55,542 bases of DNA from Bacillota bacterium (lineage in GTDB: Bacteria; Bacillota; Clostridia; Lachnospirales; Lachnospiraceae): positions 1-55,542 of the forward strand of contig JAEVYY010000023.1 of NCBI GenBank assembly GCA_023392535.1, in the 5' to 3' direction. Made by a program: the position numbers and the translations under genes. Positions 24,807-33,409 of this stretch are shown here, one piece after another (within the stretch, counting starts at the first letter, position 1; each line of letters opens with the position of its first letter). The notes under the pieces are model-generated. The model was not told the origin of the DNA and did no database searches. It saw only the letters and a program-made list of their open reading frames with translations.

Positions 24807-25802
24807 TTATAGTTTAACCCATTCTTCTTTACAATCTGCAAATCTTACCTCAAATCCAAAAGTTTTTGATCCACCTGGTTTTAAATAAGATAATTCATTC
24901 TTTTTATGAATTTCAGAACGTCCTTCTAATTGGTTGGTACAAGGTTCCAAACCTAGGACATAGTCTCGTTCACCCATCATTTTCCATTCCGTCATCAAAG
25001 GTAACGTATCGGTATCAAAGCTGATAGCAAGTCCTTTTTTAATAGATTCATTGTATATTTTTGCTACGGCTTTTTTATCATTGAATAAATGGTAATAACA
25101 TTGCTCAGAAAAATTTGCTTCCGGTGGCAACATTTTATTCCATTCCTTTAAGTTTTCATTCGCCCTTTCATCTCTAGGAAGAACCTTGCTGGAAGAAACT
25201 TCTAATTCAGCATTCTCATCCAATAGAGGATATCCAATATTAATGTGATAAAGCAACATGAGTGGTTCAACGGTGGTGCCTTCGTTTTTTACGATATCCT
25301 TAATGGTAAGAAGATTTTCTTTTTTGCTGCAAGTTATAACTCGTTCCATCGCTAGTTTGTAACTGAAAATAGAAGCATCTACAATCCTGGCATGAATTTC
25401 TATCGCATCTTCCTTTTCAACATAATAAATATGTTCCGCTGGAATATGAGAAATATTTCCGTGAAGCGGATAGCTTTTTCCATCATCTGTGGAAGGGCTG
25501 CCAATGGTAGCAAGTCCGCAAGTGGTTAAAAATCCACAATAAAAAGATTTCAGGAATTCGAATCCTTCCTTATCATAATATTGTGGTGACGTATAACCAC
25601 AAGGAGCAAAGTAGTTCATATTAGAACCTTGAAAGTTTATACGTGATATATCAGCGCAACGATCTGCTGATATGGTAAGATCCAATCCCTTTCCATTTCT
25701 TATTTGGAAGAGACGCATTCCGTCCCCCTTACCGCCAATGAGTCGATATTCCTCAACACCAGTCGTTTGTGAAGGGTGACCAACGTAATTTTCGTATGAC
25801 AT
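24807..25802 (-). CDS. DUF4432 family, aldose 1-epimerase-like protein
   Basis: A 331-residue protein of the galactose-mutarotase-like superfamily, branch DUF4432. It shows GKGLDLTISADRCADISRINFQG near the start, SYPLHGNISHIPAE (a histidine pair typical of mutarotase active sites), LLYHINIGYPLLDE and GLEPCTNQLEGRSE near the end. It may interconvert sugar anomers or act on a modified sugar. The start at 25802 has GGAGGT seven bases ahead; an in-frame extension of 32 residues upstream is rich in Phe and Ile and lies in the promoter region, so it was rejected. It is the first gene of the left wing, divergent from the aldolase gene. Confidence 0.85.
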   Translation of the reverse strand: MSYENYVGHPSQTTGVEEYRLIGGKGDGMRLFQIRNGKGLDLTISADRCADISRINFQGSNMNYFAPCGYTSPQYYDKEGFEFLKSFYCGFLTTCGLATIGSPSTDDGKSYPLHGNISHIPAEHIYYVEKEDAIEIHARIVDASIFSYKLAMERVITCSKKENLLTIKDIVKNEGTTVEPLMLLYHINIGYPLLDENAELEVSSSKVLPRDERANENLKEWNKMLPPEANFSEQCYYHLFNDKKAVAKIYNESIKKGLAISFDTDTLPLMTEWKMMGERDYVLGLEPCTNQLEGRSEIHKKNELSYLKPGGSKTFGFEVRFADCKEEWVKL

Positions 25803-25985
25803 TTCATACCTCCATTCTTGAAAAATGATTTCATGAAAAAAATATAATTTCATCATTTGCTTGCATTGTATCATAAAAAAAATAAAAATAATAGTCATAT
25901 TTTATAAAATAACAAAATTAGTTATAACAAACTGTACATGTTGCACACGGTAAAGACTGTAAAAAAATATTATTTCACAAATCCA

Positions 25986-26014
25986 TTGACATAATTAATA
26001 GTTTGAGATATACT
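25986..26014 (+). promoter_or_regulatory. Promoter of the right wing of the sugar cluster
   Basis: TTGACA (25986-25991), a 17-base spacer and TATACT (26009-26014), 60 bases ahead of the aldolase gene. The 271-base divergent region also has an AT-rich stretch with TTATTTCACAAA and TAGTTTGAGATAT, loosely like the two halves of the palindrome at 27028, and a CTGTACA half-site near 25932. Confidence 0.8.
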
Positions 26015-26073
26015 TGCCATATCAAATCAGTGACGACATAAGTTGCTAATTATTAGAGGAGGATTTTAAAGTT

Positions 26074-26943
26074 ATGTTAATGAATATGAAAGATTTATTG
26101 GAAGTTGCTAATGAGCACAATTTTGCAGTACCAGCGTTTAATATAGGTACAGGTCAAATATTGAAAGCGGTTATTGAATGTTGTGAAGAGAAGAAAGCTC
26201 CTGTTATTTTAGCGATTCATCCGTCTGAATTAGAATTTCAGGGAGATAATTTTATTGCAAGCTGTATTGACGCTGCAAATGCATCTAAAGTCCCAATGGC
26301 TATCCATTTAGATCACGGCAGTGAGATGTCTCAAATATTTAGAGCAATTCGTACAGGATTTACTTCCGTTATGATCGATGCATCTCATATGTCATTTGAG
26401 GATAATGTAGCTATTTCAAAGAAAGTAGTGGAACTTGCTCATCCTCTTGGAATTTCAGTAGAAGCTGAATTAGGAACGATCGGTACGACAGGTAATGATG
26501 CAGAAGGTGGTTCTGATGAAATAATTTATACCAAACCAGATGATGCGGTTAAATTTGTAGAAGCAACAGGTGTCGATACATTGGCAATCGCAATTGGTAC
26601 TGCACACGGTATCTATCCAAAAGGATTTAAACCAGAATTAAAGTTGGATTTATTATCTGAAATAAAAAGCAAAGTAAGTATTCCATTGGTATTGCATGGT
26701 GGATCTGCAAATCCGGATGAAGAAATAGCAGAAAGTGTTAAGAGAGGTATTAATAAAATCAATATATCTTCTGATATTAAGGATGCTTTTTACCAACAAT
26801 TACGTATTACATTAGGAAACGATGAAAAAGTGAGAGAACCATTTGAACTTTATGTGGAAAGTATAGATGTAATGAAAAAGGTAATTGATCAGAAAATCGA
26901 TCTTTTCAACGATGCAGATAAAATGAAATATTATAAACTATAG
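26074..26943 (+). CDS. Class II ketose-bisphosphate aldolase
   Basis: A zinc-dependent aldolase of 289 residues of the FbaA/GatY/KbaY/IolJ family, which cleaves a ketose 1,6-bisphosphate (or similar) to dihydroxyacetone phosphate and an aldehyde. Zinc ligands are in HLDHGS, AIGTAHG and LVLHGGS; the catalytic Asp is in HLDHG, and INISSDIKDAF binds phosphate. Its place with a PFK-like kinase suggests that it cleaves the bisphosphate made by that kinase. AGGAGG lies about 12 bases before the ATG. First gene of the right wing, with a strong promoter. Confidence 0.9.
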   Translation: MLMNMKDLLEVANEHNFAVPAFNIGTGQILKAVIECCEEKKAPVILAIHPSELEFQGDNFIASCIDAANASKVPMAIHLDHGSEMSQIFRAIRTGFTSVMIDASHMSFEDNVAISKKVVELAHPLGISVEAELGTIGTTGNDAEGGSDEIIYTKPDDAVKFVEATGVDTLAIAIGTAHGIYPKGFKPELKLDLLSEIKSKVSIPLVLHGGSANPDEEIAESVKRGINKINISSDIKDAFYQQLRITLGNDEKVREPFELYVESIDVMKKVIDQKIDLFNDADKMKYYKL

Positions 26944-26957
26944 ATATTATTAAAGGG

Positions 26958-26994
26958 ATTTTCTCTTGACTCTTATCCTACTTTCAGAGAAAAT
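26958..26994 (+). other. Hairpin between aldolase and regulator genes
   Basis: ATTTTCTCT (26958-26966) pairs with AGAGAAAAT (26986-26994) over nine bases. No T run follows, so it may only partly reduce readthrough or stabilise the aldolase mRNA end. Confidence 0.45.
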
Positions 26995-27027
26995 AATTCC
27001 TAACTATAAATAGGAAAAGGAATAAAG

Positions 27028-27054
27028 AAATATTTCAAACTATTTGAAATATTT
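27028..27054 (+). promoter_or_regulatory. Perfect palindrome upstream of the RpiR regulator (putative operator)
   Basis: Arm AAATATTTCAAA (27028-27039), spacer CTA, then the exact reverse complement TTTGAAATATTT (27043-27054): 12 matching bases on each side. It ends 16 bases before the regulator's start codon. RpiR-type regulators bind inverted repeats, and autoregulation would fit. The long symmetry makes chance unlikely. Confidence 0.6.
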
Positions 27055-27070
27055 TGAGTAGGTGGATGTA

Positions 27071-27916
27071 ATGAAGGATGTGGAAAAACCAGTAATTCAA
27101 ATTATTAAAGAGAAGTACGGCGAGATTTTTCTTGCAGAGAAAAAGGTAGCGGATTTTATTTTAAAAAGCCCTGAAAGTGCAGTGAATGCAAATGTGTCAG
27201 AATTGGCAAACTATAGTGGAGTCAGTGATGCGACTGTAGTTAGATTCTGTAAGCATATCGGTTTTCATGGCTACTACCAATTGAGAATTAGTTTATCAAG
27301 GGATCTGGGAAGAAATCAGACAAAAGAAATGAATGATTCGTATCAGGAAAGTGATACGGTAAGTGATATTTTCAACGCGATGTCCCATAATATTAGTGGC
27401 ATTATTGAAAATATCGATCAGGAAGAATTACTGGAATGTGCAAAAGTCATAAAGGATGCCAGAGTCGTGCACATAGTGGCAGTTGGTAATACCGCACCAA
27501 TGGCTATGGATCTGGGTTTTCGATTAGGTCGTCTTGGAGTTCAGACAACGTATAATATGATAGCAGAATATTTTTTGAATCATATCAATCTTGCTGGTGA
27601 TGACGATATTGTAATAGCGATATCACAATCGGGAAGTTCCAAACATGTGGTACAAGCTTTGGAGCTTGCAAGAGAAAAAGGTCTGAAAGAAATAGCGATC
27701 ACAAGATACAAATTTTCTCCAGTATCCAGAATTGCAGATTATCTGTTGCTTTCCAAGACTTCTGGGAAAAGCACAAGCTATGATAGCTATTCTCATCTAA
27801 ACGAGATGGCTGTCGTGGATGCATTGTTACATTTTGTTTCCAATATGGAGACAATAGAGAAAAGAGCTAGAAATCTGGATGTACCAGAAATGCTTCTGGC
27901 GGAATACAAATACTAA
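27071..27916 (+). CDS. RpiR-family transcriptional regulator
   Basis: A 281-residue regulator with an N-terminal RpiR helix-turn-helix (SELANYSGVSDATVVRFCKHIGFHGYYQLR, about residues 43-72) and a C-terminal SIS sugar-phosphate binding domain (VHIVAVGNTAPMAMDLGFRLGRLG and IVIAISQSGSSKHVVQALELA). Such proteins sense a phosphorylated sugar from the pathway they control. The ATG at 27071 is preferred to a GTG at 27062 because AGGTGG lies six bases before it. Its own promoter region has a perfect palindrome. It likely controls both wings of the surrounding sugar cluster. Confidence 0.92.
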   Translation: MKDVEKPVIQIIKEKYGEIFLAEKKVADFILKSPESAVNANVSELANYSGVSDATVVRFCKHIGFHGYYQLRISLSRDLGRNQTKEMNDSYQESDTVSDIFNAMSHNISGIIENIDQEELLECAKVIKDARVVHIVAVGNTAPMAMDLGFRLGRLGVQTTYNMIAEYFLNHINLAGDDDIVIAISQSGSSKHVVQALELAREKGLKEIAITRYKFSPVSRIADYLLLSKTSGKSTSYDSYSHLNEMAVVDALLHFVSNMETIEKRARNLDVPEMLLAEYKY

Positions 27917-27945
27917 TAATTCGTATTGTATCGTGGGGTAAAGCA

Positions 27946-29265
27946 ATGGCATATATAGATAAATATCAACAATATTTACAGGAGCTTCCTGCGGATGTTA
28001 TTCGATGTAAAAAATCAGGAAAGCGAACTGTGTTTGGTTATACAAGTGATTTAGATGTTGTGATTGATTGGGATGTCGATAAATTTAATGCATTATTGAA
28101 GCAATATCTGAAAGAGGAGCCGTCATTAAAAGAAGGAGATACGATAGACTGCATGGAAAGTTTTGCCAGAATCGTCAGCTTCTATGTGATGAATGGTTTA
28201 GGTGGCGAAATCGATATCACCAATATTGAAGTATGTAATTTTATAGAAAATAATTTTACAACTAACTTTGCTTTGGGAGGAACTTGTGCACAAGGTGCAG
28301 CAGCACTCGCATCAGTCGGTATTCCACTAATTGCACATATTACTGATCGCTGTAAGGAAGTATGTGAGTTAATGAATTATCCAGAGCTTAGTATGATTAC
28401 AGAAAAAGGTATCAGCAGCGTAATGGATAGTGCTACCAATGAATTACCGGTAAGGCACATGATTTTCCAATTTTCAAAGGGAGATATAGTAACGATACAA
28501 GGAAGAGATGTTGCAATTCCTGTGTCGAACAGACTCATCATGGACTATGATAAAATCCATAAATACTTGCCGATAGATGATGTCTTCTTAAGATACTGTG
28601 AAGAGAATGCAAACAATATTTATTCTTATAACATATCTGGCTTCAATGCCATCATTGATATGGATATCATGAAGAAAAAAATGCAGGAGTTAGGGGTACA
28701 CTATCAAAAGGTGAAAGAGAAAAATCCCGACTGTATTATTTATTTAGAAGGTGCGCATTATCTGAATTCACAGATAAAGGATTGTGTATTTGAAACGGCA
28801 TCCCAATATTGTGATATTTTGGGAATGAATGAAGAAGAGCTGGTAGATTTTGGCGTAAAATTTGGAAAAGATATTAATAAAGATAATTTGGAATCTGTTT
28901 TAGAAGGATTAGGACTGGCTATCAAAAAATATCCGGTAAAGGGTATTGTAATGCACACAAAGGATTATTCTATGTATTATGGTCAGGAATTAAAAGGAAT
29001 TCATATTGAAAAGGGTCTGACAATGGGAAATCTAATGTCAGGAACCAGAGCTAGAACAGGAAAATATGGAACTTATGAAGATTGCAAAGAAAGTTTGAAC
29101 CTAGAGTTAAGCCCAACGGGCTTGGCATTTTGTGAACAATTAGAAAATATAAAAGTAGGTTGTTATGCATTGATGGTACCATCCAGATACATGGAGAAAC
29201 CAAAGTATACAATAGGTTTAGGAGATACCTTTGTAGCAGGAATGCAAATAGGTTTCATGAAATAA
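27946..29265 (+). CDS. ADP-dependent phosphofructokinase/glucokinase family protein
   Basis: A 439-residue sugar kinase of the ribokinase superfamily that matches the ADP-dependent glucokinase/phosphofructokinase branch known from Archaea. Features: TNFALGGTCAQGAAALASVG (like the archaeal GGxA...NLL segment), CIIYLEGAHY, VKGIVMHTKDY, and the C-terminal YTIGLGDTFVAGMQIGF, where GLGDT holds the catalytic Asp427. These enzymes phosphorylate glucose or fructose 6-phosphate with ADP as donor. Here, beside a ketose-bisphosphate aldolase and a xylulokinase-like kinase, it probably makes a ketose 1,6-bisphosphate. ADP use and substrate are inferences. It lies 15 bases ahead of the FGGY kinase gene. 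Confidence 0.75.
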   Translation: MAYIDKYQQYLQELPADVIRCKKSGKRTVFGYTSDLDVVIDWDVDKFNALLKQYLKEEPSLKEGDTIDCMESFARIVSFYVMNGLGGEIDITNIEVCNFIENNFTTNFALGGTCAQGAAALASVGIPLIAHITDRCKEVCELMNYPELSMITEKGISSVMDSATNELPVRHMIFQFSKGDIVTIQGRDVAIPVSNRLIMDYDKIHKYLPIDDVFLRYCEENANNIYSYNISGFNAIIDMDIMKKKMQELGVHYQKVKEKNPDCIIYLEGAHYLNSQIKDCVFETASQYCDILGMNEEELVDFGVKFGKDINKDNLESVLEGLGLAIKKYPVKGIVMHTKDYSMYYGQELKGIHIEKGLTMGNLMSGTRARTGKYGTYEDCKESLNLELSPTGLAFCEQLENIKVGCYALMVPSRYMEKPKYTIGLGDTFVAGMQIGFMK

Positions 29266-29280
29266 TCAGGAGGCTTTTCT

Positions 29281-30786
29281 ATGGCATATTTAATGGGAAT
29301 TGACCTTGGGACATCTAGCTTAAAAACAATTATTATTGATGATTCAGGGACGGTGGTCGCACAAAGTGCAGAAAATTATCAGTTTGATACACCTTTTAAT
29401 GGATATGCAGAACAGGATCCGGAGGTATGGTGGAAAGCTTGCTGTAGAACGGTGAATGACGCTCTTAAACTATTCGGAAAGAAACCGGAAGAGATAGCAG
29501 GAGTCAGTTTCTCTGGACAAATGCATGGATCGGTGTTGCTGGATAATAAAAAAGAATTAATACGACCGTCAATTCTACATTGTGATGCAAGAAGTTATGA
29601 GCAAGTCTTAAATATCAATCAGATATTAGGAAGAGAAAAAGTCAGAGATAAGCTATTAAATCCCATTTATACAGGATTTATGCTTCCTTCCTTATTGTGG
29701 ATGCTGGATGAAGAGCCTGAAAACTACGAAAAAATAGAATTTGTTATGTTACCAAAGGATTACATTAAATTTAAATTAACACATGAAATAAATTCAGATT
29801 ACTCAGATGCATCCGCAACATTAGCTTTTGATATCGAAAATATGAAATGGTCAGAAGATATTATAAGTGAGCTGGGTATTAAAAAAGAAATATTTCCAAA
29901 GTGCTATTCTACCTGTGAAGTCATCGGCAGCGTGACAAAGAAAGCGGCCGAAGAAACAGGATTACGAGCAGGAACACCCGTAATCTGCGGTGGTGCAGAC
30001 CAAGTGATGCAAAGCATGGGTAACGGAGTCGTAAAAAAAGGACAAGCAACCGTTAATATTGGAACAAGTGGTCAGGTATGCATCCAAAGTGACAGACCAA
30101 TCAAAAACTATGAATTAAATACAAATACGTTCTGTGGATATCAAAGAGATAAATGGTATACCATGGGTGCCATTATGAATGCAGGATTGAGTCTAAAATG
30201 GTTCAATCAGTTATTTGAATCCACTGATTACGAAAGATTAAATCGCGAGGTTGCTAACGTACCACCAGGAAGTCATGGAGTCATTTTCTTGCCCTATCTG
30301 AATGGAGAAAGAACACCGCATTTAAATCCGAATATAAGCGGAATGTTCCTGGGAGTCAACTTAAGAACAAAACGACCACAACTAACAAGAGCAGTTATGG
30401 AAGGTGTCACCTATGCTTTGAATCAATGTATTGAGTTGATCAATGTATTGGATCTGCATACACAGGAGCTCGTTGCATCCGGTGGAGGAGCTCGGAGCAA
30501 AGCGTGGTTACAGTTACAGGCCGATGTATATAATATTCCACTAAAAGTTGCGAAAACAGAAGAACAAGCGTGCTTGGGAGCAGCGATTGCAGCGGGAGTG
30601 GGTGCTGGTATCTTTCATAATGTGGAGGAAGGATGCGCTCGGATCGTAAAATATCAAGATAAGATCTATGAACCGATTGTTGAAAATCATAAGATTTACG
30701 AAGAATACTACGGACTCTTTAAAAAGACATATGTGGAGAGTAGGAGTGTATTGGAAGAAGTAACTAAATTGGGTAGAAGAAGGTAA
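29281..30786 (+). CDS. FGGY-family carbohydrate kinase (xylulokinase-like)
   Basis: A 501-residue kinase of the FGGY family, most like xylulokinase. It has GIDLGTSSLKTIIID (phosphate loop 1), VSFSGQMHGSVLLD (the xylulokinase-type QMHG), the catalytic Asp in CGGADQVMQSMGNG, NIGTSGQVC, LPYLNGERTPHLNP, and the adenine-site GGGARSKAWLQLQADV. It would phosphorylate a ketose such as xylulose, or here perhaps a hexulose, with ATP. AGGAGG precedes the start. It is the last enzyme gene before the ABC transporter genes, so it likely acts on the imported sugar or on the product of the epimerase/isomerase. Confidence 0.88.
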   Translation: MAYLMGIDLGTSSLKTIIIDDSGTVVAQSAENYQFDTPFNGYAEQDPEVWWKACCRTVNDALKLFGKKPEEIAGVSFSGQMHGSVLLDNKKELIRPSILHCDARSYEQVLNINQILGREKVRDKLLNPIYTGFMLPSLLWMLDEEPENYEKIEFVMLPKDYIKFKLTHEINSDYSDASATLAFDIENMKWSEDIISELGIKKEIFPKCYSTCEVIGSVTKKAAEETGLRAGTPVICGGADQVMQSMGNGVVKKGQATVNIGTSGQVCIQSDRPIKNYELNTNTFCGYQRDKWYTMGAIMNAGLSLKWFNQLFESTDYERLNREVANVPPGSHGVIFLPYLNGERTPHLNPNISGMFLGVNLRTKRPQLTRAVMEGVTYALNQCIELINVLDLHTQELVASGGGARSKAWLQLQADVYNIPLKVAKTEEQACLGAAIAAGVGAGIFHNVEEGCARIVKYQDKIYEPIVENHKIYEEYYGLFKKTYVESRSVLEEVTKLGRRR

Positions 30787-30793
30787 AATTTTA

Positions 30794-32332
30794 ATGGAGG
30801 TAGAGGTGAAAACGGTGGATAAGAATATGAAAAATGATTATATTCTGGAATGCACAGGTATTAGCAAAGCTTTCGGAGGAACACAGGCTCTCAAAAATGT
30901 AGAACTTCACATTGGAAAAGGAGAGGTTCATGCACTACTGGGAGAAAATGGTGCCGGAAAGTCAACACTAATGAAATGTGTAATTGGGTTACACAAGCAG
31001 GATACTGGTACGATGATATGGGAAGGACAGCCTTATACAGTGAAAGGGCCATCGGAAGCGATTCAAAAGGGAATTTCCATGATTCATCAGGAATTAAATC
31101 CAGAACCTCATTTAACAATTGCGGAAAGTATTTTTTTAAAAAGAGAAGACATGATAAAAGGAACTCCGTTCCTGAATAAAAAGGAAACAAATCGGAGAGC
31201 AAAAGAAATTCTGGATAAGTTTGGGTTCCGTAAAGACCCAAAAACTTTAATGGAAGAACTTACTTTAGCAGAAGTTCAGATGATAGAGATTATTAAGGCA
31301 GTGTCCTGTAATGCAAGATTAATTATCATGGACGAACCTACCTCGTCATTGGACAGTGAGGAAACGGAACATTTATTTAAAGTAATCCGTGATCTAAAGG
31401 AAAAAGGAGTTTCCGTTATTTATATATCTCATAGAATGGAAGAAATTTTTGAAATCTGTGATGCAGTATCGGTATTCAGAGATGGTCAATATATTAGTAG
31501 TTGCTCTATGGAAGGGGTAACGAAAGATGAACTGATCGCCATGATGGTTGGAAGAAAAGTCGGTAATGTCTTTCCAAAGACCGATTGTAAAATAGGTGAG
31601 ACAGTACTTAAGGTAGAAAATTTATCTGGAAAAGGATTCCATGACATCAGTTTTGAAGTAAAAGCGGGTGAGATACTTGGAATTTCTGGGTTAGTAGGAT
31701 CTGGCAGAAGTGAGACCATGAGAGCTTTGTTTGGTTTGGATCCAAAAACAAGTGGAAGAATTTTTTTGAACGGTGAGGAGATAATAATTAATAACCCAAA
31801 AGATGCTATTAAAAAAGGTATCTGTATGGTAAACGAAGATAGAAAAAATTATGGTCTCTGTTTATACAGATCAATCAGAGAAAATATTTCGTTACCAAAT
31901 CTGCCTTGGAAACAGAAAGGTTTAATCATAAACAAAGCACGTGAGAAAAAAGAAACATCTGAGGTATCCAAGGTCCTTACTGTAAAGGCGTCAGGTATTG
32001 AAGCGGAAGCTTATTCTCTTAGCGGAGGGAATCAGCAAAAAGTTGTACTATCTAAGTGGATCATGGCGAATCCAAAGGTATTGATACTGGATGAGCCGAC
32101 ACGAGGAGTAGATGTTGGTGCAAAGTCAGAAATTCATTCCCTAATGTGCCAGTTTGTTGCAAAAGGAATGGCGGTTATCATGATATCTTCCGAACTTCCT
32201 GAAGTCATGGGAATGAGTGATAGAATTCTTATATATCATGAAGGCACGATTAATGGAGAAGTTTACCGGGATGATATTCTTCAATCAAAGGTGACACAGG
32301 AAGACGTCTTGGCAAAAGAGTTTGGACAATAG
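30794..32332 (+). CDS. Sugar ABC transporter, ATP-binding protein (RbsA/MglA type)
   Basis: A 512-residue protein with two fused ABC domains, the form used for ribose, galactose and other monosaccharides. Domain 1: Walker A GENGAGKST, a degenerate signature LTLAEVQMIEI, Walker B LIIMDEPTSSLD. Domain 2: a reduced Walker A GSGRSETMRAL, full signature LSGGNQQKVVL, Walker B LILDEPTRGVD. Only one site therefore has the full set of motifs, as is normal for this type. The start is uncertain: ATG at 30794 or GTG at 30806, the latter five bases after GGAGG. First of the transporter genes, in the order ATPase-permease-binding protein. Confidence 0.93.
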   Translation: MEVEVKTVDKNMKNDYILECTGISKAFGGTQALKNVELHIGKGEVHALLGENGAGKSTLMKCVIGLHKQDTGTMIWEGQPYTVKGPSEAIQKGISMIHQELNPEPHLTIAESIFLKREDMIKGTPFLNKKETNRRAKEILDKFGFRKDPKTLMEELTLAEVQMIEIIKAVSCNARLIIMDEPTSSLDSEETEHLFKVIRDLKEKGVSVIYISHRMEEIFEICDAVSVFRDGQYISSCSMEGVTKDELIAMMVGRKVGNVFPKTDCKIGETVLKVENLSGKGFHDISFEVKAGEILGISGLVGSGRSETMRALFGLDPKTSGRIFLNGEEIIINNPKDAIKKGICMVNEDRKNYGLCLYRSIRENISLPNLPWKQKGLIINKAREKKETSEVSKVLTVKASGIEAEAYSLSGGNQQKVVLSKWIMANPKVLILDEPTRGVDVGAKSEIHSLMCQFVAKGMAVIMISSELPEVMGMSDRILIYHEGTINGEVYRDDILQSKVTQEDVLAKEFGQ

Positions 32333-32345
32333 GAGGATTTACAAG

Positions 32346-33338
32346 ATGGGTGCAGAAAATAAGGCAGTTCAAAAAAAGAAAATTTTGGGTATGGATCAGA
32401 ATGAATTTAACATTTTTACGAGACGTTACGGTATTGCTGTTGTTATGGCGGTTATGATTATTTTACTCGCTATTGTTTCCCCGACATTCCGTACATCAGG
32501 TAATATTATTAGTATTTTGTTACAAGTTTCAATTAACGGTATTTTGGCTTTGGGAATGGTTTTTGTTATTACATCTGGAGGAATTGACCTTACGATCGGT
32601 TCGCAATTAGCGGTTACCAGTGTTATCGTAGGCTCAGTGCTGACATCTACTGGAAGTATTCCCTTAGCTATTATATTAGCGGTAACAGCAACTACGGTTT
32701 TTGGTCTGATTAATGGATATTTGATCGCCAAATTCGATATGTTCCCGTTTGTTGTTACCCTAGCTATGCAACTAGTAATTAGAGGTGCTGCTTATATTAT
32801 TTCGGGTGGTTATTCAGCATCTCTGGCAAATGCATCTTTTAAGATGATTGGTGGTGGTAAGCTTTTCGGAATCATTCCATATCCGGTTATCATCCTAATT
32901 GTTGTTGCAATCATCGCATTTATTATTTTACATTGGACAAAGTACGGGCGATACGTATATGCAGTCGGTGGTAATAGAAATGCGGCAATTGCATCAGGTG
33001 TAAATGTTCTTTGGACAACTGCTGGTACTTATATTATTTCCGGATTTTGTTGCGGAGTAGCGGGCGTAATCATGACATCCCGAATTGCAGCCGCACAGCC
33101 AAATATCGGAGTAGGTTATGAGACAGATGCAATCGCAGCCTGTGTAATCGGAGGTACATCATTTGCTGGTGGAGTATCTACGATACCGGGAACCGTCATC
33201 GGTATTGTTATCATCGGTCTGATCTACAATGGTATGAATCTGGTTGGGATCAATTCTTATTGGCAGACAATTACGAAAGGCCTTCTCATTATTGGTGCAG
33301 TAATGCTTGATATGTTCATGAATAAGAGAAGAAAATAG
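32346..33338 (+). CDS. Sugar ABC transporter, permease (RbsC type)
   Basis: A 330-residue membrane protein with about ten hydrophobic segments. Family motifs: ALGMVFVITSGGIDLTIGS, FVVTLAMQLVIRGAAYI, the coupling-loop segment GRYVYAVGGNRNAAIASGV, and AACVIGGTSFAGGVSTIPGT. The start at 32346 follows AGGAGG by nine bases, and lies after the ATPase stop; an earlier in-frame ATG at 32322 overlaps the ATPase gene. It would form the pore with the preceding ATPase. Confidence 0.93.
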   Translation: MGAENKAVQKKKILGMDQNEFNIFTRRYGIAVVMAVMIILLAIVSPTFRTSGNIISILLQVSINGILALGMVFVITSGGIDLTIGSQLAVTSVIVGSVLTSTGSIPLAIILAVTATTVFGLINGYLIAKFDMFPFVVTLAMQLVIRGAAYIISGGYSASLANASFKMIGGGKLFGIIPYPVIILIVVAIIAFIILHWTKYGRYVYAVGGNRNAAIASGVNVLWTTAGTYIISGFCCGVAGVIMTSRIAAAQPNIGVGYETDAIAACVIGGTSFAGGVSTIPGTVIGIVIIGLIYNGMNLVGINSYWQTITKGLLIIGAVMLDMFMNKRRK

Positions 33339-33409
33339 CAAGAGAGGTATTAGGGAACACAAAACTTTCGCAGAGATTGCGAATAAACGTATTCAGGAGG
33401 ATGAAAGAG

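Noticed and set aside
25997..26014. FabT-type site in the divergent sugar promoter (TTTGA at 26002)
   Set aside because: Only one half is present; no TCAAA follows at the required three-base spacing.
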